A DNA stretch of 44,615 bases, taken from contig URDR01000012.1 of the NCBI GenBank assembly GCA_900546645.1, positions 1 through 44,615 on the forward strand, in the 5' to 3' direction. The notes beneath the pieces are model-generated. The model was not told the DNA's origin. It did not search any database and saw only the letters and a list, made by a program, of their open reading frames with translations. A program made the translations under genes and the position numbers. Origin of the DNA: an uncultured Bacteroides sp. (lineage in GTDB: Bacteria > Bacteroidota > Bacteroidia > Bacteroidales > Bacteroidaceae). This document shows, piece after piece, positions 31,807 to 40,487 of the stretch (its first letter is position 1; each line of letters begins with the position of its first letter).

Positions 31807-32267
31807 TGAAAACTTCAACGAATAATAATATCAATATAAAGAACAAACGGGCGTCGTTTGATTATGAATTTATCGATACATATACAGCTGGTATTGTACT
31901 GACCGGTACAGAAATTAAATCTATCCGTCAGGGTAAAGCCAGTTTGGTCGATACGTTTTGTTTTTTCTCACGTGGTGAATTATGGGTAAAAAACATGCAT
32001 ATAGCCGAATACTTTTATGGCTCTTATAATAATCATGCTGCCCGCCGCGACCGGAAGTTGTTATTGACTCATAAAGAATTGCGCAAGTTAGAGCGTACTT
32101 CCGATGAGCCGGGATTTACCATTGTTCCTACACGCTTGTATATTAACGAGAAAGGATTGGCCAAAGTGGTTATTGCATTGGCTAAAGGTAAGAAACAGTA
32201 TGATAAGCGTCAGTCGCTGAAAGAGAAGGAGGATAAGCGTATGATGGACCGGATGTTCAAAAGATAG
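31806..32267 (+). CDS. smpB: SsrA-binding protein SmpB
   Basis: 153 aa, the usual length. SmpB binds tmRNA and brings it to stalled ribosomes for trans-translation. Seen: NKRASFDYEFIDTYTAGIVLTGTEIKSIRQGKASL, NMHIAEYFYGS, RDRKLLLTHKEL, KGLAKVVIALAKGKKQYDKRQ and the basic C-terminal tail. All family landmarks are present. It is coupled to the Yip1-family gene and is followed by metH on the same strand. Confidence 0.97.
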   Translation: MKTSTNNNINIKNKRASFDYEFIDTYTAGIVLTGTEIKSIRQGKASLVDTFCFFSRGELWVKNMHIAEYFYGSYNNHAARRDRKLLLTHKELRKLERTSDEPGFTIVPTRLYINEKGLAKVVIALAKGKKQYDKRQSLKEKEDKRMMDRMFKR

Positions 32268-32415
32268 GAAATAAGTTCTGGGTTTTTGAGCTTTTGGGCT
32301 CTTCGGGTTTAAAGTTTGGGCTCATGAACTTAGGCAGGCTTGCTGAGTCCTTTTACTTGGGGGCATGACAGATGGTTCTTGCTTGCCGGTTGGAGCAGCA
32401 GGGCAAGTGATTTGT

Positions 32416-32461
32416 GGAACATACAAGCTCAAAAACTCAGGAACATACAAGCTCAAAAACT
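32416..32461 (+). repeat. Two-copy tandem repeat before metH
   Basis: A 22-base identical unit beginning GGAACATACAAGCTC recurs with a 24-base period, ending 10 bases before the metH start. It may be a chance duplication in the leader. Confidence 0.7.
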
Positions 32462-32471
32462 ACAAAGACTT

Positions 32472-35213
32472 ATGCAAAAACAAATACAAGAACGGATTCT
32501 CGTGCTCGATGGGGCTATGGGAACCATGATACAGCGCTACGGGCTGTCGGAGGCCGATTTCCGGGGAGAGCGTTTTAAGGATGTTCAGGGTCAGCTGAAA
32601 GGCAACAATGATTTGCTTTGTCTGACTCGTCCGGATGTGATTGAAGACATTCACCGGAAATATCTGGAAGCCGGTGCCGATATTATTGAGACCAATACCT
32701 TTAATGCCACTTCGGTTTCGATGGAAGATTATCACATGGAGGGGTATTGCAGGGAAATCAATCTGGCTGCGGTGCGTTTGGCTCGTAAACTTGCCGATGA
32801 GTATACGCTCCGTACTCCGGAAAAACCCCGCTTTGTTGCCGGGGCTGTGGGACCTACCAACAAGACTTGTTCCATGAGTCCGGATGTGAACAATCCGGCT
32901 TTCCGTGCCTTGACTTTCGATGCGCTTCAAACAGCTTACTGTGAACAGATGGAAGCGTTGCTTGAGGGAGGAGTGGATGCTATTTTGATAGAAACCATTT
33001 TCGATACGCTCAATGCCAAGGCGGCTATCCGCGCGGCTGAACTGTCGATGGAGCGGGTGGGGCGAAGGGTTCCGCTGATGCTTTCGGTGACGGTCTCTGA
33101 TACGGGAGGAAGAACACTCTCCGGACAAACCTTAGAGGCTTTCCTTGCATCTGTACAGCATGCTGATATTTTTTCCATCGGTCTGAACTGTTCGTTTGGG
33201 GCGCGTCAGCTGAAGCCGTTTCTTGAACAACTTGCCAAGCGGGCTCCTTATTATATCAGTGCTTATCCGAATGCCGGATTGCCTAACAGTTTAGGTCAGT
33301 ATGACCAGACTCCGGAGGAAATGGCAGAAGAAGTTCGGGAGTATATTAACGAAGGCTTGGTGAATATCATTGGAGGATGCTGTGGTACGACGGAAGCTTA
33401 CATCGCCCGCTTCCAAGAATTAGTGAAAGGGGCGGTTCCGCATGTGCCTGCTGCCAAGCCTGATTGCCTCTGGCTGTCGGGACTGGAATTGCTTGAAGTA
33501 ACTCCGCAGATTAATTTTGTCAATGTGGGTGAACGTTGCAATGTGGCAGGTTCGCGTAAATTCTTGCGTCTGATAAATGAAAAGAAATATGAAGAGGCAC
33601 TTTCTATAGCCCGCAAGCAGGTGGACGACGGGGCGCTCATTATTGATGTCAATATGGATGACGGATTGCTGGATGCGGCAGAAGAAATGACTACGTTCTT
33701 GAATCTGATTGCATCGGAACCGGAAATTTCACGGGTGCCGATTATGATTGACTCGTCAAAATGGGAAGTGATTCTCGCAGGGTTGAAATGTCTTCAGGGG
33801 AAGTGTGTGGTAAATTCGATTTCGCTGAAAGAGGGAGAATCGGTATTCATTGAGCATGCACGTACGGTTAAGCAGTATGGTGCGGCGGTGATTGTAATGG
33901 CATTCGATGAGCAGGGACAGGCAGATACGTATGATCGTAAGATTGAAGTTTGTGCCCGTGCCTACCGCATTCTTACCGAACAGGTTGGCTTTAATCCGCA
34001 TGACATTATATTTGACCCTAACGTGCTTGCCGTGGCTACGGGAATTGAGGAGCATAACAATTATGCGGTAGATTTCATTAAGGCTACCGGATGGATCCGA
34101 CGGAATCTTCCCGGAGCGCATATAAGCGGTGGAGTAAGCAATCTTTCGTTCTCGTTCCGTGGAAATAATTATATCCGTGAGGCGATGCATGCGGTTTTCT
34201 TATACTATGCCATCCGCGAAGGAATGGATATGGGTATTGTGAATTCGAGTACTTCGGTGCTTTATACGGATATTCCGGCTGATGTGTTGGAGCGGATTGA
34301 AGATGTGGTGTTAAACCGCCGTCCGGATGCGGCAGAACGGTTGATTGAAACAGCAGAGAGTTTGAAGCAGCAGGCAGAGAGTAAGCCGGCTGACGGAAAA
34401 ACAAGTGGTGACGGATTCCGTTCGCTTCAAACCGTGGAAGAGCGTTTGCAGTATGCTTTGGTAAAAGGAATCAGCGATTATTTGGAGCAGGACTTGAGTG
34501 AGGCGCTTCGGCGTTATCCGAATGCGGTCAGTATTATAGAAGGACCTTTGATGGCGGGCATGAACCATGTGGGCGACTTGTTCGGCTCTGGTAAAATGTT
34601 TTTACCGCAAGTGGTCAAGACGGCGCGTACCATGAAGAAAGCGGTGGCATTTCTTCAGCCTTATATAGAAGCTGAAAAGAAAGAGGGGGCAAAGAGTGCC
34701 GGAAAAGTGTTGGTAGCTACGGTGAAGGGCGATGTGCATGACATCGGAAAGAATATTGTTTCGGTGGTTATGGCTTGCAATGGCTATGAAATCATTGACT
34801 TGGGAGTTATGGTTCCTGCCGAGAAAATAGTGGAAACGGCTATTCGGGAAAAGGTGGATGTTGTAGGACTCAGCGGGCTGATTACGCCTTCACTTGAGGA
34901 AATGGTTCATGTGGTGAGCGAGTTACAGCGTGCAGGGCTTGACGTTCCGGTAATGATTGGCGGGGCTACTACTTCAAAACTTCACACGGCTTTGAAAATT
35001 GCTCCGGTTTACCATGCTCCGGTGGTTTATATGCGTGATGCTTCTCAAAATGCTTCGGTCTTAGCCAAGTTATTGAATCCGGAACTGCGTCCGGCTTTTG
35101 TGAAGGAGTTGGAAGAGAGTTATGAGGAGCTGCGTGAAAAAAATCAGACGCGCGTGGTGAAAACTGCTTCATTGGAAGAATCGCGGAAGAATAAGTTGGA
35201 TTTGTGGAGCTGA
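32472..35213 (+). CDS. metH: Cobalamin-dependent methionine synthase without reactivation domain
   Basis: 913 aa from MQKQIQER; the open frame extends 44 codons upstream but those residues are not MetH-like. It transfers methyl from methyl-tetrahydrofolate to homocysteine through B12. Domains: homocysteine-binding (LDGAMGTMIQ, zinc ligands in GGCCGTT), pterin-binding (INFVNVGERCNVAGSRKF, IIDVNMDDG), and B12-binding (DVHDIGKNIVSVVM, SGLITPSLEEM, IGGATTSKLH). The protein ends at the linker (NKLDLWS) where E. coli MetH begins its AdoMet-binding reactivation domain of about 330 residues. That domain is absent here; a separate gene may supply it, as known in Thermotoga. Confidence 0.93.
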   Translation: MQKQIQERILVLDGAMGTMIQRYGLSEADFRGERFKDVQGQLKGNNDLLCLTRPDVIEDIHRKYLEAGADIIETNTFNATSVSMEDYHMEGYCREINLAAVRLARKLADEYTLRTPEKPRFVAGAVGPTNKTCSMSPDVNNPAFRALTFDALQTAYCEQMEALLEGGVDAILIETIFDTLNAKAAIRAAELSMERVGRRVPLMLSVTVSDTGGRTLSGQTLEAFLASVQHADIFSIGLNCSFGARQLKPFLEQLAKRAPYYISAYPNAGLPNSLGQYDQTPEEMAEEVREYINEGLVNIIGGCCGTTEAYIARFQELVKGAVPHVPAAKPDCLWLSGLELLEVTPQINFVNVGERCNVAGSRKFLRLINEKKYEEALSIARKQVDDGALIIDVNMDDGLLDAAEEMTTFLNLIASEPEISRVPIMIDSSKWEVILAGLKCLQGKCVVNSISLKEGESVFIEHARTVKQYGAAVIVMAFDEQGQADTYDRKIEVCARAYRILTEQVGFNPHDIIFDPNVLAVATGIEEHNNYAVDFIKATGWIRRNLPGAHISGGVSNLSFSFRGNNYIREAMHAVFLYYAIREGMDMGIVNSSTSVLYTDIPADVLERIEDVVLNRRPDAAERLIETAESLKQQAESKPADGKTSGDGFRSLQTVEERLQYALVKGISDYLEQDLSEALRRYPNAVSIIEGPLMAGMNHVGDLFGSGKMFLPQVVKTARTMKKAVAFLQPYIEAEKKEGAKSAGKVLVATVKGDVHDIGKNIVSVVMACNGYEIIDLGVMVPAEKIVETAIREKVDVVGLSGLITPSLEEMVHVVSELQRAGLDVPVMIGGATTSKLHTALKIAPVYHAPVVYMRDASQNASVLAKLLNPELRPAFVKELEESYEELREKNQTRVVKTASLEESRKNKLDLWS

Positions 35214-35348
35214 TGGCTTGAGCAGACCGTTTATTGCTGTCGGAATACGGCTTTGAAAACTTTGTCTTTAGAGTTTCTTGGGGGGACTTGTTGACGCTTG
35301 GTTCTGATTAGAATAGTGGAGTTATGATTGTATAAGATACAGAAAAAA

Positions 35349-35380
35349 CGTCTTGATGTTTTGAGGTAAACGTCAAGACG
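35349..35380 (-). terminator. Hairpin between metH and purT
   Basis: Perfect CGTCTTGA/TCAAGACG arms followed leftward by six Ts. It backs up the next hairpin for transcripts arriving from purT. Confidence 0.65.
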
Positions 35381-35384
35381 AAAT

Positions 35385-35429
35385 AAAAAAACGCTTTGAT
35401 GTTTTTTCTAAAACATCAAAGCGTTTTTT
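35385..35429. terminator. Bidirectional terminator between metH and purT
   Basis: A long perfect stem (ACGCTTTGATGTTTT against AAAACATCAAAGCGT, 4-base loop) flanked by A and T runs works in both directions for the convergent genes. Confidence 0.88.
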
Positions 35430-35452
35430 ATGAAGGTAAAATAGATTTTATT

Positions 35453-36622
35453 TTAATAGACTTCTACCTTGTCTGCCAGTGATTTACACTTGTCGCGCAG
35501 TGCGTCAAGGTCACCGTCGTTCTTGTCATAACATACCACGACTCCCATGCGTCGGTTCATCTTGGTGTAAGGTTTCCCGAAGATACGTAAGTAGGTGTTG
35601 GGCTGTGAGCATACCAGTTCCTCACCCCGGTAGCGCGGAGTTTCTTGGCTGGCTATCGGTGAAAGAATTACGGCACTTGCTCCGATGTGCTCTTGTGTAA
35701 TACCCGGGATAGGAAGACCAAGTACAGCGTACAGGTGCAGTTCAAATTCGTTCAGGTTCTGTGTATTGGCAAGGGTTACCATACCTGTATCATGTGGGCG
35801 AGGAGATAATTCAGAGAAGTAAACTCCGTTTTCATGGCTTAAGAAGAATTCCACGCCCCATAGTCCGTATCCGGTTAAGGCTTCAGTAACTTTAGCTGCC
35901 ATGCGTTGTGCTTCAGCCAAGTGTTCAGGAGCGATGTGAGCTGGCTGGAAACTTTCGCGATAGTCGCCACCTTTCTGTACGTGTCCGATAGGCGGGCAGA
36001 ATAGGGTAGGGCCGTTTTTTTGAGTAACGGTAAGCAGTGTAATTTCACTGTCGAATTTGATGAATTCTTCCACAATGAGTTCTTTGATGTCGCCTCGGCT
36101 TCCGCTGCAGCCATATTCCCAAGAATACTTTAAGTCTTCCGGACTTTTGGCTACTGATTGTCCTTTTCCTGAAGATGACATTAATGGCTTGATTACGCAG
36201 GGATAACCGATTTTGTCGGCTGCCTCTTTCAGCTCTTCGTATGAGGTGGCATAGAAATATTTTGCTGTTTTCAGTCCCAGTTCTTTCGCTGCCAGGTCGC
36301 GTATGGCCTTGCGGTTCATCGTGAAGTTTACGGCACGTGCGCTTGGTACCACTTGGATACCTTCTTTCTCTAAGTGAAAAAGACGCTCGGTGCGGATGGC
36401 TTCAATTTCGGGGACGATAATATCTGGGTGATATTTTTCAACCACATGGTCGAGTGCTTCTCCGTCCAACATGCTGAATACTTCAAAGGCATCGGCCACT
36501 TGCATGGCAGGAGCTCCTGCATAAGAATCACACGCAATTACATATTGTCCCAAACGCTGTGCAGCAATGGTGAATTCCTTACCTAACTCACCAGAGCCTA
36601 ACAAAAGAATCTTCTTAGTCAT
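35453..36622 (-). CDS. purT: Formate-dependent phosphoribosylglycinamide formyltransferase PurT
   Basis: 389 aa, usual length. It makes formyl-GAR from GAR, formate and ATP in purine synthesis. Seen: N-terminal LLLGSGELGKEFTIAAQRLG, ATP-grasp region GYPCVIKPLMSSSGKGQS, IVEEFIKFDSEITLL, LWGVEFFLSHENGVYFSELSPRPHDTGM and the C-terminal LRIFGKPYTKMNRRMGV. All family landmarks are present. A TATCTTTG box at 36654-36661 is its likely promoter; it is convergent with metH. Confidence 0.96.
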   Translation of the reverse strand: MTKKILLLGSGELGKEFTIAAQRLGQYVIACDSYAGAPAMQVADAFEVFSMLDGEALDHVVEKYHPDIIVPEIEAIRTERLFHLEKEGIQVVPSARAVNFTMNRKAIRDLAAKELGLKTAKYFYATSYEELKEAADKIGYPCVIKPLMSSSGKGQSVAKSPEDLKYSWEYGCSGSRGDIKELIVEEFIKFDSEITLLTVTQKNGPTLFCPPIGHVQKGGDYRESFQPAHIAPEHLAEAQRMAAKVTEALTGYGLWGVEFFLSHENGVYFSELSPRPHDTGMVTLANTQNLNEFELHLYAVLGLPIPGITQEHIGASAVILSPIASQETPRYRGEELVCSQPNTYLRIFGKPYTKMNRRMGVVVCYDKNDGDLDALRDKCKSLADKVEVY

Positions 36623-36653
36623 ATTCGTTTTAAAGTTTTTATACTCATTGCTG

Positions 36654-36661
36654 CAAAGATA
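36654..36661 (-). promoter_or_regulatory. -7 promoter box of purT
   Basis: TATCTTTG matches the TAnnTTTG consensus, 32 bases before the purT start. No clear -33 element. Confidence 0.55.
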
Positions 36662-36700
36662 AGATTTTTCATCTTTCTTGAGTATTAAAATTTGCTTTAA

Positions 36701-37753
36701 TTATAGTGGACTGGCAAAATATTCAATGAAAGGAGCTTGTAGCATAAAGATAAATCCGCAGGCTACGGCAATCATCCATACAAAGATGAGGATGATTTTG
36801 GTGGCGGTGGACATGGGTTTCCATACACCGAAAGCTTGCATGATGAGTTGCAGTAACCCTACGATGGGGATTCCGGCTGCCAGCAGTCCGCATACAGAGA
36901 GGGCTATGCCGATTCCCGGTGTGGTGCTTACTATATTCCAGTCTATGCCGGGCAAGACGCTGTAGAAGGCTGCCGGGAAGCTGACCAAAATGCCTGTAGC
37001 TGCCATAAACAGAGCAAAGAGTACGATGAGACCGACTAACAGGGCGGGGGCACAGCAAATGGCTACTACAACGAGGAATACTTTCAGAAGAAAGCCTACG
37101 ATGGCTACGAAGGCATTGCCCAGGCGTTGGAGAAAAGAACGTGGCTTTTCAGAGTGTACGTATTCGTTGGCACGTTCGAATCCATCGGTAACCGTTCGTC
37201 CGATGTTTTCTACGTTAATGGGTTCTCCTCGCATTTGTAATTTTTCGGTAGCGGTATGTGCTACAGGAAATACAATCCATGCAATGAGGTAGAAGAGGAT
37301 GAGTCCTTGAAATGCAATTCCTGCTGCAATGAAGCCCACACGCAGCCAGGTAACATCCCATCCGAGGTAGGCAGCCAGTCCGGATACCACTCCTCCTAAA
37401 ATGCGGTCATCCGGGTTGCGGAAGATGCGGCGCGTGGTTTGTTGACCTTGAGCGGAGTCGGTTTTGGGGGCGTCTTCTTCTTTTTCGAAATCATCGTTGA
37501 GCTCTTCAGGTTTACCCATTCGGGCGATAACGGCTTCTACTTGTTCGATGGTTATTACTTGTTTTCCTTCTTGTATATATTCGTCGAACAGTTCTGCAAT
37601 ACGAATCTCCATGTCGTGTACAATCTCTTCTGCTCCTTGACTCTTACGGAAATGGTACCGGAGATTGTTCAGGTAGTTATCTAATAATATATAGGCATCT
37701 TCATCAATATGATAAACCGTGCCTCCTAAGTTAACAGTCAGTGTCTTTTTCAT
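36701..37753 (-). CDS. PspC-domain membrane protein
   Basis: 350 aa. The N-terminal soluble part (MKKTLTVNLGGTVYHIDEDAY...) holds a helical segment. The PspC domain follows at about 108-168 (RRIFRNPDDRILGGVVSGLAAYLGWDVTWLRVGF), then several membrane helices to the end. PspC-type proteins sense envelope stress (known); the exact role here is unknown. It overlaps the PadR gene by 23 bases, so the regulator and the membrane protein form one operon, a common Bacteroides pair. Confidence 0.88.
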   Translation of the reverse strand: MKKTLTVNLGGTVYHIDEDAYILLDNYLNNLRYHFRKSQGAEEIVHDMEIRIAELFDEYIQEGKQVITIEQVEAVIARMGKPEELNDDFEKEEDAPKTDSAQGQQTTRRIFRNPDDRILGGVVSGLAAYLGWDVTWLRVGFIAAGIAFQGLILFYLIAWIVFPVAHTATEKLQMRGEPINVENIGRTVTDGFERANEYVHSEKPRSFLQRLGNAFVAIVGFLLKVFLVVVAICCAPALLVGLIVLFALFMAATGILVSFPAAFYSVLPGIDWNIVSTTPGIGIALSVCGLLAAGIPIVGLLQLIMQAFGVWKPMSTATKIILIFVWMIAVACGFIFMLQAPFIEYFASPL

Positions 37754-38096
37754 CGTGGGTAGTTGTTAGAAGTTTTAGTTTTAAGTGATTTACTGTATTT
37801 GAAAGCTCGTCCCATGCCGTTTCAAGTTCGGCAAGAAAATCTTCTCCTTGAGGGGTTAGCCGATAATATTTCCGGGGAGGACCTTGAGTGGACTCTACCC
37901 ATTCATATGATAACAATTCATCGTTTTTCAGGCGGGTAAGCAGGGGGTAGAGCGTACCTTCCACTACAATGAGCTTGGCTGTTTTAAGCTTTTGAATGAT
38001 GTCGGAAGCATAAGCCGGCTCTCGGTGAAGGAGTAAAAGAATGCAGTATTCAAGCATTCCTTTTCGCATCTGTGATTTTACATTATCTACATTCAT
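37731..38096 (-). CDS. PadR-family transcriptional regulator
   Basis: 121 aa. The PadR winged helix is plain: LEYCILLLLHREPAYASDIIQKL, VVEGTLYPLLTRLKNDELLSYEW and PPRKYYRLTPQGEDFL. PadR proteins are usually repressors of their own operon. The gene overlaps the PspC-domain gene by 23 bases, so it probably controls that envelope protein. Confidence 0.93.
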   Translation of the reverse strand: MNVDNVKSQMRKGMLEYCILLLLHREPAYASDIIQKLKTAKLIVVEGTLYPLLTRLKNDELLSYEWVESTQGPPRKYYRLTPQGEDFLAELETAWDELSNTVNHLKLKLLTTTHDEKDTDC

Positions 38097-38124
38097 TTGG
38101 TTTACAGTGTTTATTTGTATGACA

Positions 38125-38132
38125 CAAATGTA
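38125..38132 (-). promoter_or_regulatory. -7 promoter box of the PadR/PspC operon
   Basis: TACATTTG read leftward, 28 bases before the PadR start, matches TAnnTTTG. Confidence 0.55.
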
Positions 38133-38228
38133 TGTAATAAATGAATACCTTGTATAACATAGTACTTGTTTTTTGTTCTTTTTAACAAAAAAGTTTATTC
38201 CTTTTTATCGACTGATATGCTGAAACGG

Positions 38229-38236
38229 TATATTTG
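38229..38236 (+). promoter_or_regulatory. -7 promoter box of the GNAT gene
   Basis: TATATTTG matches TAnnTTTG, 25 bases before the chosen ATG at 38261. It also argues against a TTG start at 38234, which would overlap the promoter. Confidence 0.6.
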
Positions 38237-38260
38237 CAGTATGGATTAAACATAAATAAA

Positions 38261-38758
38261 ATGATGGTCATTCGGAAAGCTACGGTGGAGGATATTCCAC
38301 TGATTAATAAGTTGGCTTGGGAAGTATTTCCTGCAACTTACCAGAGTATATTGACTCGGGAGCAAATAGAGTATATGATGGAATGGATGTATTCGTATGA
38401 AAATTTGCGTCGGCAAATGGAAAACGAAGGTCATGTGTATTTTTTAGCCTGTGATGCAGATGAGGCTTTGGGATATGTTTCAGTGAGGCAAGAAACAGAT
38501 GATTTGTTTCATCTAGAGAAGATTTATATAAAGCCTTGCTGTCAGAAAAAGCATTTGGGAAAGAAGTTGTTCGAGCGGGCTATTTCGGCTATAAAGGAAG
38601 TTCATTCGGAACCTTGCCGCATGGAACTGAATGTAAACCGTCAGAATCCGGCTTTGGGCTTTTATGAGCACATGGGTATGGAGAAAGTACGGGAAGGAGA
38701 TTTCCCCATAGGGGCTGGCTTTTATATGAATGATTATATAATGGGGATGAATCTTTAA
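38261..38758 (+). CDS. GNAT-family N-acetyltransferase
   Basis: 165 aa from ATG at 38261 (MMVIRKA); a TTG nine codons earlier overlaps the promoter box. GNAT features: IRKATVEDIPLINKLA at the start, EDA-like strand ALGYVSVRQE, the acetyl-CoA site KPCCQKKHLGKKLFERAI (Q-x-x-x-L-G-K pattern) and NRQNPALGFYEHMGM. The substrate is unknown. It stands alone and is convergent with the DUF4301 gene. Confidence 0.88.
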   Translation: MMVIRKATVEDIPLINKLAWEVFPATYQSILTREQIEYMMEWMYSYENLRRQMENEGHVYFLACDADEALGYVSVRQETDDLFHLEKIYIKPCCQKKHLGKKLFERAISAIKEVHSEPCRMELNVNRQNPALGFYEHMGMEKVREGDFPIGAGFYMNDYIMGMNL

Positions 38759-38816
38759 GTTTCTAAGTTTTTAAGTTTGCTGTTTTTATTCGCAAAAACT
38801 TAAAAACTTAGAAACT
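38758..38816. terminator. Bidirectional terminator with 21-bp arms
   Basis: Perfect 21-base inverted repeat (38758-38778 against 38796-38816) with a T/A-rich 17-base loop, between convergent genes. It is the longest perfect palindrome seen in the window. Confidence 0.8.
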
Positions 38817-38830
38817 GAAAATCTTAAAAG

Positions 38831-40354
38831 TTACTGATGTTGTTCGCGTAACAGGTCGTTAACGGTCTTTACCGGATTGAAGGTGCTTAACGGAACTTCT
38901 ACAAACACAGTGCTCCAGTCACTCATTGAACCGTTCCATAACCCGGGAAGTTCGAGTGCTTTCAGGTCTTTTCCATTCTTCGATTTGTAAGAGATGAAGC
39001 CGGTAGCTTTGTCTACGTGTTTCAGCAGGTCGAATTTGTTTCCTTTATAGTCGCGGATTGCACATACCAAATCAACCGGATTAAAGTGAGTTCCTTTTTC
39101 AAACATAGCTTTCTTTTCCGGGTCGTTCATGTCGATTTGTGAACTTTCAAGAATTTGCAGTGAAACTGTGTTGTCGGCATTATAAGCTAAGAACGGACCT
39201 CCTCCCGGTTCTCCTACGTTTTTGACCATTCCGCAGACGCGCATCGGACGGTTCAGCTTTTTGCGGAGATAAATAACGAGTTCAGCATCTTCCAGGTTTT
39301 TTATTTCTTGGTTTCTGCAGTGTAACTTCTGTTGTACGAAGCGGATGATTTCTTCCAGTTCTGCATGGCTGTAGTGACCTCCGTCCAGTAGCTCAAGGTA
39401 ACTGAATGCCTGTTTCTGTAGGGTAACCAGAACACCGGCAAGTAACTTCTTGTAAGTAACAGTATCGTCTTTCAAGCGGTCGGGTACCACATTGTCGATG
39501 TTTTTGATAAATACGATATCGGCATCTAAATCATTCAGGTTTTCAATAAGCGCACCATGTCCTCCCGGACGGAACAAAAGTTTGCCGTCTTTGTCGCGGA
39601 ACGGATTGTTTTCCATGTCGGCAGCTACGGTGTCGGTGCTGGGCTTTTGTTCAGAAAAACTGATGTGGTAGTTAATACCATATTTAGAAGCGTATTCACA
39701 AGTCTTTGCATCAACGAGCTTTTGGAAAAGCTGGCGGTGTTCGGTTGATACGGTGAAGTGTACATTTACTTCTCCGGTTTTTCCGGCTGCATAGAGGGCT
39801 CCTTCTACCAGATGTTCTTCTAACGGTGTGCGTACTCCGTCGGCATAGCGGTGGAATTTGAGTAATCCTTTAGGCAGTGAACCGTAATTCAGTCCTGCCG
39901 ATTCAAGCAGGTTTGATACTACAGCTTTATAGTTGTGCTCAGTAAGCAGTGCATCAATATTCTTTCCTGTGTTATCCAGGCATGCTGCATTTAAGTCGTT
40001 GAAAAAAGCAAAGCTATGGATGTGGTCGAAGAATTTTTTTTCAAAGTCGGTAGTCGGTACATGGTAGTCGGCACCTAAAAACTCAAACAGGTTTTTAAAC
40101 ATGCGGCTTGCTGCACCCGATGCAGGAACAAATTTTACAATTTTCTTATCTCCTTGCTTGTAGGTATCCCAAGCGTTTAAATAAGCATCTTGTTCTTCTT
40201 TTTCGGGTATCAGGATACCGCCATTGTCAACTGATGCTGCGGCAGCAAGCTTTAAGAAAGGAAATCCTTTTTTGAAACATTCCAACTGTTCAGCTATTTG
40301 TGCTTCTGAAATGCCTTTGCTTGCTAATAATTCTTTGTCTTCGTGTGTTAACAT
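38831..40354 (-). CDS. DUF4301 family protein
   Basis: 507 aa. It matches the DUF4301 family of Bacteroidota: KIVKFVPASGAASRMFKNLFEFL near residue 75, HRYADGVRTPLEEHLVEGALYA, FRPGGHGALIENLNDLDADIVFIKNIDNV and GGPFLAYNADNTVSLQILESSQID. The GGHGAL...IDNV part recalls nucleotide-sugar pyrophosphorylases, so a nucleotidyltransferase fold is likely; the substrate is not known. It stands alone, ended by the 21-bp palindrome. Confidence 0.82.
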   Translation of the reverse strand: MLTHEDKELLASKGISEAQIAEQLECFKKGFPFLKLAAAASVDNGGILIPEKEEQDAYLNAWDTYKQGDKKIVKFVPASGAASRMFKNLFEFLGADYHVPTTDFEKKFFDHIHSFAFFNDLNAACLDNTGKNIDALLTEHNYKAVVSNLLESAGLNYGSLPKGLLKFHRYADGVRTPLEEHLVEGALYAAGKTGEVNVHFTVSTEHRQLFQKLVDAKTCEYASKYGINYHISFSEQKPSTDTVAADMENNPFRDKDGKLLFRPGGHGALIENLNDLDADIVFIKNIDNVVPDRLKDDTVTYKKLLAGVLVTLQKQAFSYLELLDGGHYSHAELEEIIRFVQQKLHCRNQEIKNLEDAELVIYLRKKLNRPMRVCGMVKNVGEPGGGPFLAYNADNTVSLQILESSQIDMNDPEKKAMFEKGTHFNPVDLVCAIRDYKGNKFDLLKHVDKATGFISYKSKNGKDLKALELPGLWNGSMSDWSTVFVEVPLSTFNPVKTVNDLLREQHQ

Positions 40355-40404
40355 ATTACGTATATTTTGGTTGTTTAAATCATTCGCTTCAAGGTAATGA
40401 TACC

Positions 40405-40412
40405 CAAAATTA
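40405..40412 (-). promoter_or_regulatory. -7 promoter box of the DUF4301 gene
   Basis: TAATTTTG read leftward, 50 bases before the start, matches TAnnTTTG. No clear -33 element. Confidence 0.5.
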
Positions 40413-40487
40413 TAAAAAATACTGAAAGAATGCGCTAAAGCAGAAGAAAAAAACTATCTTTACCCGCAAAGATAAAAAATAAAGGCA

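Noticed and set aside
32268..32471. Possible B12 or S-adenosylmethionine riboswitch before metH
   Set aside because: Only about 200 bases with simple repeats; no conserved B12-box or S-box sequence seen.
32340..32471. N-terminal extension of MetH from a TTG start
   Set aside because: The 44 extra residues are encoded by a tandem repeat and do not look like MetH; the ATG at 32472 fits the family start.
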